Below, in pieces: positions 34,974 to 43,668 of a stretch of 64,000 nt of DNA. The position numbers and the translations under genes are program-made. The stretch is from the NCBI RefSeq assembly GCF_021390435.2, contig NZ_JAJVCN010000004.1:910501-974500 (forward strand). The letters run 5' to 3'. The notes below the pieces were generated by a model that was given only the letters and a program-made list of their open reading frames with translations, searched no databases and had not been told where the DNA came from. The first letter of the stretch is position 1; every line of letters begins with the position of its first letter. The stretch is from Kibdelosporangium philippinense. Lineage in GTDB: Bacteria > Actinomycetota > Actinomycetes > Mycobacteriales > Pseudonocardiaceae.

Positions 34974-35334
34974 CCACCTGTTCGCTGGCTTGATGGTCTC
35001 GAGCATGGCTGGATCGGGGTGAGGGGAAGATTAGGCGCGTTGAACGCCGCGAGGGTGGCCTTCACGGCACTCGACGTTAGTGTTCCAAAGGCAGCGCGGT
35101 CTTGTACCCGTCGGCCGGGTTGTAGTCGCGCTGCACCTCGACGTAGACGCGAGCGAGCGCGTGGCGGTCGTACTCGGTCATGGTGCCAACGCCAAGGCAC
35201 GTGTACGCCGATTTACGTGCTCAACAGTCGGATTCATCCTGAATTGAATCTCGTTGTGGCTTTGCTGTCCGAGCGTAGAGTCGGATATGTGGCGCGCCGC
35301 CGTTTTCGTCCCTGCACATGAAGGAATCGGCGAG
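34974..35334. other. Intergenic region with repeat
   Basis: It holds the second copy of the 28-bp repeat (35043-35070, minus orientation). On the minus strand 35077-35181 is an open frame of 34 codons with good codon bias and a stop next to the repeat, perhaps a gene fragment; it is too short to support. The promoter of the C39-like gene should lie after 35200. Confidence 0.5.
35043..35070 (-). repeat. Intergenic repeat, GTGCCGTGAAGGCC family, copy 2
   Basis: 28 bases identical to 5929-5956 but on the opposite strand, followed by CAACGCGCC where copy 1 has AGACGCGCG. Confidence 0.8.
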
Positions 35335-35997
35335 ATGAGACTCAAGGCATTGGTTTTGACGCTGACTACTGTGACCGGTCTCGTGTGCGCGCCTTTGGCT
35401 GCCGTCGCGAACACGAAGAATGTTGTGCAGCCGCCGGACTGGGTGAAGGCCATGCCAGCGCCCGCCAAGGTCGAGGGCGTCGGCGCGTTGGCCGTGCTCA
35501 ACATCCAGTACCAGGTCCAGCAAACCGGTTACTGGTGCGGGCCCGCGGCGACAAGGATCGCGATCTCGGCGAAGAAGAGCAACCCGCCCAGCCAGGCCAC
35601 GCTCGCGCAGCAACTGCCGACCACGACCAATGGCACCGACTGGATCGGCCAGGTCACGCGGGTTCTGAACAACCACATCGGCACGGGCTGGTACGAGACA
35701 AAGGAAATGCCGAACGACCCGCCAACGAAAGCACAGCGCGATCTGCTGTGGCGTGACATCGTGCTGGACATCAACAACGGCTACGCGATCGTGGCGAACA
35801 TCGTTGCCCCGCCGAACAATCACCCGCCTGGCTACCCGAACTACACGGTCTGGCACTACTTCACCGTCATCGGCTACGACAGCTCGGACATGACCGTCAA
35901 GATCGCCGACCCGGCCAACTTCGGCGGCAACCAGATCTACTGGCTGACCTTCAACCAACTGGCGACCCTCATCCCGCCAAAGGGCTATTCCGCCTGA
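35335..35997 (+). CDS. Secreted C39-like cysteine peptidase family protein
   Basis: A 220-aa protein with a Sec signal (cleavage after AAVAN). The papain-like triad of the Peptidase_C39_2 family is visible: Cys68 in QQTGYWCGP, His174 in WHYFTVIGYD and Asp192 in IADPANFGG. Exported members of this family in actinobacteria are of unknown substrate. Start ATG 35335 has GAAGGA upstream. A 46-bp palindrome follows the stop by 6 bp. Confidence 0.88.
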   Translation: MRLKALVLTLTTVTGLVCAPLAAVANTKNVVQPPDWVKAMPAPAKVEGVGALAVLNIQYQVQQTGYWCGPAATRIAISAKKSNPPSQATLAQQLPTTTNGTDWIGQVTRVLNNHIGTGWYETKEMPNDPPTKAQRDLLWRDIVLDINNGYAIVANIVAPPNNHPPGYPNYTVWHYFTVIGYDSSDMTVKIADPANFGGNQIYWLTFNQLATLIPPKGYSA

Positions 35998-36003
35998 TCA
36001 GAC

Positions 36004-36049
36004 CTCGTGAGTGGTTAGCCGGGTTAGAACACGGCTAACCACTCACGAG
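36004..36049. repeat. 46-bp dispersed palindrome, copy 2
   Basis: Arms of 22 bp with one mismatch: CTCGTGAGTGGTTAGCCG, then GGTT or TGTT. It sits between convergent genes. On the minus strand it encodes the last residues REWLAVF and the TAA stop of the ArsR-like gene. Confidence 0.9.
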
Positions 36050-37013
36050 CGAGTAGGGCAGCGCCGCGTTTGGACAGTGTGTGCACGGCCGAACCGTTGC
36101 GCCGCTGGGTGTTCACCAGACCGGCGTCACGCAGGACCGCCGCGTGCTGGGACGCGCCGGAAGGCGTGGTTCCGGTCGCGATGGCCAGTTCCTTGGTGTT
36201 CAGGTACGGCTTGTCGGCGATCACTTGCAGCACAGTGGCCCTGGTCCGGCCGAGCAACGCGTCAAGGGATCGGGCGTTGGGAGCAAGCGATTGCTTAGTC
36301 GCCCAGCCGATCACCGGATCGACCGGATACACCAGCACCGGACGCAAGGCCGGATCCGCGAACGTCATGGAGGTCTGCCAGCAGAAGAACGACGGCACGA
36401 GCACGAGCCCACGTCCGTCCAGATACAGATCCTGATCGACCGGATACGCGACCTCAAGCACCGGCGCACGCCACCGGGTCGATGGGTGCAATGTGGACAA
36501 TACGTGCTCAAGCCCGTGTGTCATCGCCATTTCGGCGCGCCGCGCCCAGTCCTCGCGGATGTGGGAGTTGAACACCTGTGCGTACGGCAACAGGGCTTTG
36601 GCGTGGTACTGGCGGATCCGGTCGGCCAGTGTGCGCATCATCTCCGCGTCGCCACCGGCGATCCGCCACGCCCAGCTCGGCAACCTGGTCTGCGAAGCCA
36701 GCCTGGTCATGTCGGCACGCAGGGTGGCGCTGCTGGTGCTCAGCACCGCTTCCAGCCCATCGTCCAACGAAGGACTGTCCACGAAAGGCGTAAGGAAATC
36801 CGGCGAGTAACCCTTTGGTGGGGCCAAAGTGGTCAGAATGTCGCCCGTCGGATGCAACGCGGTCCGCACATCACGTCGCCACGGTCCGAAAATGGCCGCG
36901 CCACGCCGCGTTTGCAGCAGGTGCAGGCTAAGCAGCACCTCCCACAACGGATGCGGATATGCCCTGATCCGGATCCTGGTCAGGTCATCGGCAGTGAAGT
37001 GCACCCGCAGCAT
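36024..37013 (-). CDS. ArsR-like winged-helix regulator (DUF5937-type)
   Basis: A 329-aa protein. Residues about 1-240 are the alpha-helical module found in actinobacterial DUF5937 regulators (HFTADDLTRIRI start), and the C-terminal 80 residues are a winged helix (LGRTRATVLQVIADKPYLNTKELAIATGTTPSGASQHAAVLRDAGLV, shortened here to its parts LNTKELAIATGTTPSG and ASQHAAVLRDAGLV). Start 37013 chosen because GCGGGAA precedes it and family members start there. Divergent from the oxidoreductase at 37106, which it may regulate. The coding end is inside palindrome copy 2. Confidence 0.82.
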   Translation of the reverse strand: MLRVHFTADDLTRIRIRAYPHPLWEVLLSLHLLQTRRGAAIFGPWRRDVRTALHPTGDILTTLAPPKGYSPDFLTPFVDSPSLDDGLEAVLSTSSATLRADMTRLASQTRLPSWAWRIAGGDAEMMRTLADRIRQYHAKALLPYAQVFNSHIREDWARRAEMAMTHGLEHVLSTLHPSTRWRAPVLEVAYPVDQDLYLDGRGLVLVPSFFCWQTSMTFADPALRPVLVYPVDPVIGWATKQSLAPNARSLDALLGRTRATVLQVIADKPYLNTKELAIATGTTPSGASQHAAVLRDAGLVNTQRRNGSAVHTLSKRGAALLAREWLAVF

Positions 37014-37105
37014 TTCCCGCCCCCGGTCGATCGCAGCGGTTCCCCTACCAAGCATGATGAGCCGACAGACCCTGCGCAGTCCACCGTGAAGGGACATTTC
37101 AGACC

Positions 37106-38137
37106 ATGAGCACACTTCCCGCGCCGCGGACCCCGGACCCGATGGACGCTCCGGCGGTGCGGTGGGGAATCCTCGCGCCGGGCTGGATCGCGAACCTGTT
37201 CTGCACCGCGCTCAGGCAAGGAACCCGCCAGGAGATCGCCGCGATCGGGTCACGCAGCTACGACCGTGCCAAGGCATTCGCGGACGAATTCGACGCGGTC
37301 GCGGCCTATGGCTCGTACGAAGAGCTCGTGAACGATCCGCAGGTCGACATCGTCTACGTGGCCTCGCCGCACTCCGAGCACCACCACCAGGCGCGCCTCG
37401 CCCTTGAAGCCGGAAAGGCCGTGCTGGTCGAGAAGGCGTTCACGCGCAACGCCGCCGAAGCCCGTGACCTGGTTGACCTGGCGCGCTCGAAGAACCTGTT
37501 GCTGATCGAGGCGATGTGGGCGCGGTTCCTGCCGCACTACGACGTCATCCGCCAGGTGGTCGAGAACGGCCTGATCGGCGACATCACCACGGTGTACGCC
37601 GACCACGACCAGCCGCTGTACCCGAACGGGCCCGAGCGGCTGTCGAACCCCGCACTGGCCGGTGGCGCCCTGCTTGACCTGGGCGTTTACCCGATCTCGT
37701 TCGCCGAGTTCGTGCTCGGCCAGTTCACCTCGATCACCGCGGTCGGCACGTTGACCGACCTTGGCGTGGACAGCCAGCAGACCGTTGTCGTCACGAACGC
37801 GGCAGGTGCTCAGGGCGTGCTGCACTCGTCGATGCTGGCCAGGTCGGCCACCACGGCTTCGGTGTGCGGCACGGCTGGGCGTCTGGACATCGGCGGCCCG
37901 TTCTACGAGCCGAACTGGATCAAGATGTACGACCGTGATGACCAGCTCGTCGGCCAGCACGAGAAGGTCGCCGACATAGGGCACGGCGGCCTGCGCTACC
38001 AAGCCGCCGAAGCCGCGCGCTGCCTCACCGAAGGCCGGACGGAGTCAGCGGTTTTCCCGCTCGACGCCACCCTGCGGGTGATGGAGGCAATGGACAACGT
38101 CCGCGCCCAGCTGGGCGTCCGCTACCCCGGCGAGTGA
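37106..38137 (+). CDS. Gfo/Idh/MocA-family oxidoreductase
   Basis: A 343-aa NAD(P)-dependent dehydrogenase: Rossmann start VRWGILAPGWIANLF, nucleotide-proximal ASPHSEHHHQARLALEAGKAVLVEK with the conserved EKAFT/Lys element, and a C-terminal beta-sheet domain. The family oxidises sugars, inositols or related dihydroxy compounds. It is divergent from the ArsR-like regulator and overlaps the convergent MaoC gene by 16 bp. Confidence 0.88.
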   Translation: MSTLPAPRTPDPMDAPAVRWGILAPGWIANLFCTALRQGTRQEIAAIGSRSYDRAKAFADEFDAVAAYGSYEELVNDPQVDIVYVASPHSEHHHQARLALEAGKAVLVEKAFTRNAAEARDLVDLARSKNLLLIEAMWARFLPHYDVIRQVVENGLIGDITTVYADHDQPLYPNGPERLSNPALAGGALLDLGVYPISFAEFVLGQFTSITAVGTLTDLGVDSQQTVVVTNAAGAQGVLHSSMLARSATTASVCGTAGRLDIGGPFYEPNWIKMYDRDDQLVGQHEKVADIGHGGLRYQAAEAARCLTEGRTESAVFPLDATLRVMEAMDNVRAQLGVRYPGE

Positions 38138-38646
38138 TCCAGACCGGCGGCTTTACGGGACCGTTCGTCCCACACGGGCTCGACGGACGCGAATTCGGGC
38201 CCGTGGCCGCGCCGGTAGACCAGCAGCGTCCGTTCGAACGTGATCACGATGACCCCGTCCTGGTTGAAGCCGATCGTCCGGACCTGGATCACGCCTGCGT
38301 CCGGCCGTGAGGCCGACTCGCGTGCACTGAGCACTTCGGACTGCGAGTAGATCGTGTCGCCCTCGAAGACCGGGTTCGGCAAGCGAACCCGGTCCCAGCC
38401 GAGGTTGGCCAGCACGTGCTGGGAAATGTCCACCACGCTCTGCCCGGTCACCAGTGCGAGGGTGAACGTCGAGTCGACCAGCGGTTTGCCCCACTGGGTC
38501 TGCCCGGCGTAGTGCCGGTCGAAGTGCAGTGGCGCGGTGTTCTGGGTTAGCAGCGTGAGCCAGGAATTGTCGGTTTCGGTCACCGTCCGGCCAAGCGGGT
38601 GCTTGTAGACGTCCCCGACCACGAAATCCTCGAAGTACCGTCCCAT
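38122..38646 (-). CDS. MaoC-like (R)-hydratase family protein
   Basis: A 174-aa hot-dog-fold protein: FEDFVVGDVYKHPLGRTVTETDN, the hydratase dyad region LTQNTAPLHFDRHYA and NPVFEGDTIYSQSEV. Enzymes of this type hydrate enoyl-CoA thioesters; members of this length with this N-terminus also include mesaconyl-CoA hydratases. The gene is alone, with an ATG preceding a small membrane gene on the same strand. Confidence 0.85.
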   Translation of the reverse strand: MGRYFEDFVVGDVYKHPLGRTVTETDNSWLTLLTQNTAPLHFDRHYAGQTQWGKPLVDSTFTLALVTGQSVVDISQHVLANLGWDRVRLPNPVFEGDTIYSQSEVLSARESASRPDAGVIQVRTIGFNQDGVIVITFERTLLVYRRGHGPEFASVEPVWDERSRKAAGLDHSPG

Positions 38647-38658
38647 GCGCCTATCCTG

Positions 38659-38883
38659 TCACCGCGCGATGACCAGGTAGATCCCGTAGCCCACGATCGC
38701 CGCGCACGCGAGGAAACACAGCACCGACACGACTGTCGGCCCTGCCACGGAACGACCATTGGTCACGGCGGCCTCACGGCGGTCCAGCGCGATGATGCCG
38801 AGCGAGAACAGGCCGATCGTGCCGACGCCGACGACAAGCGCGACAAGGAAAACCTCGCCAAGCGCACCCCAGTTGACATGCAT
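38659..38883 (-). CDS. Small two-TM membrane protein
   Basis: A 74-aa protein with two hydrophobic helices (residues about 10-30 and 50-72) and a charged loop (LDRREAAVTNGRS). The spacing is 14 bp after the pit gene on the same strand, so it is likely co-transcribed with it. Such small proteins accompany Pit transporters in other actinobacteria, but a function is not known to me. Confidence 0.7.
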   Translation of the reverse strand: MHVNWGALGEVFLVALVVGVGTIGLFSLGIIALDRREAAVTNGRSVAGPTVVSVLCFLACAAIVGYGIYLVIAR

Positions 38884-38897
38884 CCTGCTGCTCCTGT

Positions 38898-40013
38898 TCA
38901 GACCGTCGCGTGCGCGGGGACTTCGTTGACGTTGCTCGCGTCCACCGGGTGACGCCGCGAGGCCAGGTAGATCCCCGCGGCGATCGCAGCGGCGACGACC
39001 GCGACCACGACTGTGCCGAGCGTGCCCTGATCGGCGGCCTCACCCGCGAGCGCGCCGACGACTGCGGCGGCAGGGAGCGTGAGCAGCCACGCGATCACCA
39101 TGCGCCCGGCCGTGCCCCAACGGACCTCGGCGAGCCGCTTGCCCACACCCGCGCCGATCACGCCACCGGAACACACATGTGTGGTCGACAGGGCGAAACC
39201 CAGCTGCGACGAGGTGAGGATGACCGCGGCCGCGCTGGTTTCGGCCGCGAAGCCTTGCGGGCTCTCGATGTCCGTGATGCCTTTGCCCAGGGTTCGGATG
39301 ATTCGCCAGCCACCGAGGTACGTACCGAGCGCGATTGCCAGCCCGGCCGACAGGATGACCCATAGCGGCGGTGGCGATCCTGCGGGCAACGTACCTGCGG
39401 TGATGAGCGTCAGCGTGATGATGCCCATGGTCTTCTGGGCGTCGTTCGTACCGTGCGCCAAGGAAACCAGCGATGCAGATGCGATCTGGCCGACCCGGAA
39501 TCCGCGCGTACGAACGGAATCCTGTGTCCGGCGAGTGATCGTGTACGCCAGGTAGGTCGCCAGCGCCGCGACGGTGCCTGCGATCAACGGGGACGCGACG
39601 GCCGGGATCAGGACCTTCTCCACGACGGTCCCGAAGTGGACGGCGTCCGAGCCGGAGGCGACCCAGGTCGCGCCGATCAGCCCGCCGAACAAGGCGTGCG
39701 ACGAGCTGGACGGCAGCCCGAGCAGCCAGGTCGCCAGGTTCCAGATAACCGCGCCGACCAGGCCGCCGAAGATGACCGCTGGGCCGATTCTGGTCTCGTC
39801 GACAATACCGCTGGAGATCGTCCTGGCGACCTCGATGGACAGAAAAGCGCCCGCCAGGTTCAGCACGGCGGACAGCCCGACCGCGACCTTCGGCCGTAAC
39901 GCGCCGGTGGCGATCGACGTCGCCATGGCGTTGGCCGTGTCGTGGAACCCGTTGGTGAAATCGAATGCCAGCGCGGTGATGACGACAATCAGGACGATCA
40001 GGGAAACGTCCAC
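38898..40013 (-). CDS. pit: Low-affinity inorganic phosphate transporter, Pit family
   Basis: A 371-aa PiT symporter with ten or so transmembrane helices. The two family repeats are clear: ALAFDFTNGFHDTANAMA near the N-terminus and SLAHGTNDAQKTMGII in the second half. It imports metal-phosphate with protons. The GTG start at 40013 has GGGAGGG upstream; the frame remains open through the 22-bp repeat array, but that extension is repeat-encoded peptide, not protein. The array lies 106 bp upstream and may affect its promoter. Confidence 0.92.
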   Translation of the reverse strand: MDVSLIVLIVVITALAFDFTNGFHDTANAMATSIATGALRPKVAVGLSAVLNLAGAFLSIEVARTISSGIVDETRIGPAVIFGGLVGAVIWNLATWLLGLPSSSSHALFGGLIGATWVASGSDAVHFGTVVEKVLIPAVASPLIAGTVAALATYLAYTITRRTQDSVRTRGFRVGQIASASLVSLAHGTNDAQKTMGIITLTLITAGTLPAGSPPPLWVILSAGLAIALGTYLGGWRIIRTLGKGITDIESPQGFAAETSAAAVILTSSQLGFALSTTHVCSGGVIGAGVGKRLAEVRWGTAGRMVIAWLLTLPAAAVVGALAGEAADQGTLGTVVVAVVAAAIAAGIYLASRRHPVDASNVNEVPAHATV

Positions 40014-40118
40014 GCACCCTCCCAGATCCAAAGTGACCAGTGCCGGGATGACTTTCCCGACCATAAGCCCGGAAATAGAACAGCGGGTGAACGCGGCGAA
40101 TTCGTGCCGGGCGTGGCG

Positions 40119-40294
40119 TGTCCACCGTTCCGGCACACCGAAATGTCCGTTCCGGCACACCGTGTCCACCGTTCCGGCACACCGTGTCCACCGTTCCGGC
40201 ACACCGTGTCCACCGTTCCGGCACACCGTGTCCACCGTTCCGGCACACCGTGTCCACCGTTCCGGCACACCGTGTCCACCGTTCCTGCACACCG
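40119..40294 (+). repeat. Tandem 22-bp repeat array, eight units
   Basis: Unit TGTCCACCGTT/CCGGCACACCG repeated eight times with no spacers. Units 1 and 3-7 are identical. Unit 2 (40141-40162) begins AAATGTCCG, and unit 8 has one change (TTCCTGC). The period is two helical turns, so bound proteins would face one side of the helix. Confidence 0.93.
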
Positions 40295-40324
40295 AAATCC
40301 CGCGGCATCGCCCACTGGTCATTT

Positions 40325-40390
40325 CACTGTGCCGGAGCGGACATTTCATGCTTCAGGAATGGTGGACACACTCTTCAGCAAAGGTGGACA
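40325..40390 (-). repeat. Three decayed inverted units of the same 22-bp repeat
   Basis: In exact 22-bp register, 40325-40346, 40347-40368 and 40369-40390 match the reverse complement of the unit at 19, 15 and 15 of 22 positions. The first matches the variant unit 2 (ending GGACATTT), the others end GGTGGACA. With the direct array they make a large inverted arrangement around about 40310. Confidence 0.7.
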
Positions 40391-40553
40391 CGGCGGCGGC
40401 GCCCAAGCCCGCGTCCCGGGGTGTCCGGTTGCGGTCATCAGGTTGCTTTGTTGGCGCCTTGTGTGACGACATACCTTGACAGATCGCAATGTTCGGTGAG
40501 CGCGGGATCAGCGAGTTAGTGTGTAGCTTCCTGGGGTGAGGGGAGGGACAGTC

Positions 40554-43500
40554 ATGTACCGGGCCATTGTCGCGGTCGATGTCGAGGGGTTCTCCAGCCG
40601 GACGGATCTGCTTCAGGCGGCGACAAGACGCAACCTCTACGAGTCGCTGGAACAGGGGTTCACCGAAGCCGGAATTCCGTGGGCCAGCTGCGATACCAGC
40701 CAAGACCGAGGCGACGGCGTGCTGATTCTCGTCCCGCCGGACATCGCACACGTCTACCTCGTCGACCAGTTGCCGCACCGGCTCGCCGCGGCGTTGCGCC
40801 GCAACAACGCCATCTACGCCGTCGAAGCGCGAATCCGGCTGCGGGTGGCCGTGCACGTCGGCCAGATCGACTCCGACGGCAAGGGAATTGTCGGGCACAC
40901 CGTCAACTTCGTCTGCCGGATGCTGGAAGCACCGGCGCTCAAGGCGGTCCTCGCGGCCTCACGCGGCGTGTTCACTCTGATGGTGTCCGACAACTTCTAT
41001 CGCGACGTCGTGAAGAACGATCCGGCGATCCGGCCGGAGAATTACCGCGAGGTCTTTGTCGGCGTCAAAGAGGAAAGCACGACGCCAGCGTGGATCCGCG
41101 TACCGGACGACCTCGTCATGCCCACGTCCGAGCCCGGTCAGGCGATGGCCGACGTGGACGTCGAGATCCGCCGCTACGGCCTGCCATCGGACTCGATCGT
41201 CGCGAGTTCCTTGCACGACGGCGAAGAACTGCGGGAAGAAGAGTGGGGTTTCCGGCCGGACGAGTTGTCGGCGGCAGACTATCCAGCCCTGCCGCCTGCG
41301 GAATCGCGGCCGCGCCTGCTGGATCGCTTACAGCCGTTGATGCGCACGGTCGTCGGCCGCGTTGTCACCCCCAAGGCACGCAACGTGGGCTGGCATTCGC
41401 CAAGGGAACTGCCCAACGACGTCCCAGGTTTCAGTGGACGCAACACAGAACTCGACCGGCTCGACGGGCTGATCGACAAAGTCGGCGTCGCGGTGATCGA
41501 CGGCCCGGCAGGCGTGGGAAAGACCGCGCTGGCGGTGCATTGGGCGCATCGGATGGCGGGGCGATACCCGGACGGCCAGCTATATCTGAACTTGCGGGGA
41601 TTCGACCCGCACCAGCAGCCGATGTCCCCGGCGGACGCACTGCGAAAACTGCTTGGCGCGCTGAACGTGAACGCCCAGCGGATCCCCGCTGACCTCGACG
41701 AACAGGCCCGGATGTTCCGGTCGGTGCTGGCCGGGCAGCGGATGCTGATCGTGCTGGACAACGCCCGCAGCGCTGATCAAGTACGCAAGCTCTTACCCGG
41801 CCGGTCGACCTGCTTTGTCCTTGTGACCAGCCGAAACCGGCTGGAAGACCTGATCGCGTGGGACGGCGCGGTCCGCGTGAACCTTGACGTCCTGCCGCAG
41901 CCGGACGCGATCGCCCTGGTCACCGAGATCGTCGGCAAACAACGTGTCGCCGCCGAGCCAGAGGCCTGTGCCGAATTGGCTGCCCTGTGTGGATATACGC
42001 CGTTGGCGCTGCGGATCGTGGCCGAGCGCGGCGCGGGCAACGACGACGTCCTGCTGGCTGACCTCGTCACTGAGCTGTCGGCTGAGAAGAACCGCATGCT
42101 CGACCAGCTGTCCAACGGGGACGGGTCAGCCGCAGTGCGGACGGTGTTCTCGTGGAGCTACAACGCTTTACACCCAGACGCCGCCAGGTTGTTCCGGTTG
42201 CTGGGACTGCACCCGGGGCCGGAGATGAGCAGCGCGGCGGCCGGTGCGCTCGCGGGCTTGGCGCCCACGCACGCCCGGCAACTGCTGGGCACGTTGGCGG
42301 GCGCGCACATGCTGGAGGAGGTCGGCCGCGACCGTTACCGGTTGCACGACCTGCTCAGGATGTACGCGGCCGAGTGCGCGAACGACGCCGAAACCGAGCT
42401 GGACCGCGAAGAAGCCGTCCGCCGAGTCCTGAACTGGTATCTCTACAGCGCGGACGCAGCCGCTCGCGTCCTTGCCCCGCAACGACGTCGCGCCGCGCTG
42501 CCCACATTGACCGGTGTGCAGGAACCCGAGGCGTTCGAGACGTATCACGAAGCGTTGACCTGGTTCAAAGCCGAGCGCGCCAACCTGGTCGCCGCGACCA
42601 TGCAGGCCGAGCAGGCGGGGGAGTACGCGGTCGCGTGGAAACTTCCGGCCGCGCTGCTTGGCTTCTTCAACCTGCGCAAGCACTGGGCTGACTGGATCAG
42701 CGTGCACAAGATCGCCTTACAGGCCACGCGCAAGCTCGGCGACCCGTACGCGGAAGCGTGGACGTTGAACAGCCTCGGCATCGCGTACTACGACTTACGC
42801 TGGTTCACCAAGGCCGCGCAGTATTTCCAGCGCGCGTTGCAGATCCGGCGCGAGGTCGGCGACCGCTACGGCGAAGGCAGCACGCTGGACAACCTGGGCA
42901 ACACGCTGCGGAAACTGCGGCACTTCGACGACTCGATCGAGTGCTACCAACGCGCGCTGGAGATGTTCCGCGAGATCAGCGACCGGTACGGCGAAGGCAG
43001 CACGCTGCGCAACCTCGGTGGCGCGTACCGGGGACTGCGCCGGTACGACGAAGCCGTAGATCACTACCGGCAGGCGCTGCAGATCTGGCATGAACTGCGC
43101 GAGCACTACGGCGAAGGCCTGACCCTGAGCAATCTCGGCGACATCCACCGCAAACTGGGGCGCCCTGAGCAGGCAATCGAATGTTACGAGCGCGCGCTGC
43201 AGATCTGCCGCGACATCGACAACCGCTACGGCGAAGGCGCTGTGCTGGACAACCTCGGCGACGTCTACGAGGACCTCAACCGCCACGAGGACGCGATCCT
43301 GCACTACAACCAGGCCTTGCGGATCTCGCAGGAGCTCGGCGACCACTTCGCCGAAGGCAACACCCTCGACAACCTCGGGTGCGCCAACTACCGGGCCGGT
43401 GACCACGAAGCCGCACAGCAGTTCCTGCAGCAGGCGCTCGTCCTGCGCGAGGAGATCAACGACCGCCGCGGCGAGGCCATCACCCGCCACCACCTTGGCG

Positions 43501-43652
43501 TGGTCTGCTCGGCTGCCGACGACATGGTCGAGGCACATCAGATGTGGCGGCAAGCGTTGGAGATCTTCGACGAGCTCACCGAACCGCACGCCATCCAGAT
43601 CAGGGTCGGCTTCGACATCGACGAGCAGAACGATTCCCCGTTCGATATTTGA
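40554..43652 (+). CDS. STAND NTPase with cyclase-like N-terminus and TPR repeats
   Basis: A 1032-aa, probably cytoplasmic protein. Residues 1-190 resemble a nucleotide-cyclase fold: AIVAVDVEGFS has the first metal Asp and DRGDGVLIL the second, though key base-recognition residues cannot be checked by eye. Residues about 290-620 are an NB-ARC-type NTPase (P-loop GPAGVGKT near 316-323; LIVLDNA near 395). Residues about 715-1010 are eight TPR-like repeats at 40-residue spacing with GDRYGEGxTLxNLG consensus. This is a signal-dependent switch architecture used in regulation and in anti-phage proteins. ATG 40554 has GGGGAGGGA upstream. Confidence 0.88.
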   Translation: MYRAIVAVDVEGFSSRTDLLQAATRRNLYESLEQGFTEAGIPWASCDTSQDRGDGVLILVPPDIAHVYLVDQLPHRLAAALRRNNAIYAVEARIRLRVAVHVGQIDSDGKGIVGHTVNFVCRMLEAPALKAVLAASRGVFTLMVSDNFYRDVVKNDPAIRPENYREVFVGVKEESTTPAWIRVPDDLVMPTSEPGQAMADVDVEIRRYGLPSDSIVASSLHDGEELREEEWGFRPDELSAADYPALPPAESRPRLLDRLQPLMRTVVGRVVTPKARNVGWHSPRELPNDVPGFSGRNTELDRLDGLIDKVGVAVIDGPAGVGKTALAVHWAHRMAGRYPDGQLYLNLRGFDPHQQPMSPADALRKLLGALNVNAQRIPADLDEQARMFRSVLAGQRMLIVLDNARSADQVRKLLPGRSTCFVLVTSRNRLEDLIAWDGAVRVNLDVLPQPDAIALVTEIVGKQRVAAEPEACAELAALCGYTPLALRIVAERGAGNDDVLLADLVTELSAEKNRMLDQLSNGDGSAAVRTVFSWSYNALHPDAARLFRLLGLHPGPEMSSAAAGALAGLAPTHARQLLGTLAGAHMLEEVGRDRYRLHDLLRMYAAECANDAETELDREEAVRRVLNWYLYSADAAARVLAPQRRRAALPTLTGVQEPEAFETYHEALTWFKAERANLVAATMQAEQAGEYAVAWKLPAALLGFFNLRKHWADWISVHKIALQATRKLGDPYAEAWTLNSLGIAYYDLRWFTKAAQYFQRALQIRREVGDRYGEGSTLDNLGNTLRKLRHFDDSIECYQRALEMFREISDRYGEGSTLRNLGGAYRGLRRYDEAVDHYRQALQIWHELREHYGEGLTLSNLGDIHRKLGRPEQAIECYERALQICRDIDNRYGEGAVLDNLGDVYEDLNRHEDAILHYNQALRISQELGDHFAEGNTLDNLGCANYRAGDHEAAQQFLQQALVLREEINDRRGEAITRHHLGVVCSAADDMVEAHQMWRQALEIFDELTEPHAIQIRVGFDIDEQNDSPFDI

Positions 43653-43668
43653 GACCGATTCTTTACGG

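Larger units (their letters stand above)
40014..40553. other. Divergent intergenic region carrying the 22-bp array
   Basis: 540 bp between pit and the STAND gene. It holds the direct array (40119-40294), a 30-bp unique spacer and three decayed inverted units (40325-40390). The remaining 160 bp before the STAND gene show no clear promoter boxes. Confidence 0.7.

Noticed and set aside
40119..40294. CRISPR array
   Set aside because: Units are contiguous 22-mers without spacers and no cas gene is near.
40014..40349. N-terminal extension of the pit frame encoding a repeated Arg/Cys/Gly peptide
   Set aside because: It is only the translation of the 22-bp DNA array; a GTG with GGGAGGG at 40013 gives a normal Pit start.
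42795..43668. Continuation of the TnpB minus-strand frame through the STAND gene
   Set aside because: Antisense of TPR repeats, which stay open on both strands in high-GC DNA; homology ends at the second frameshift.
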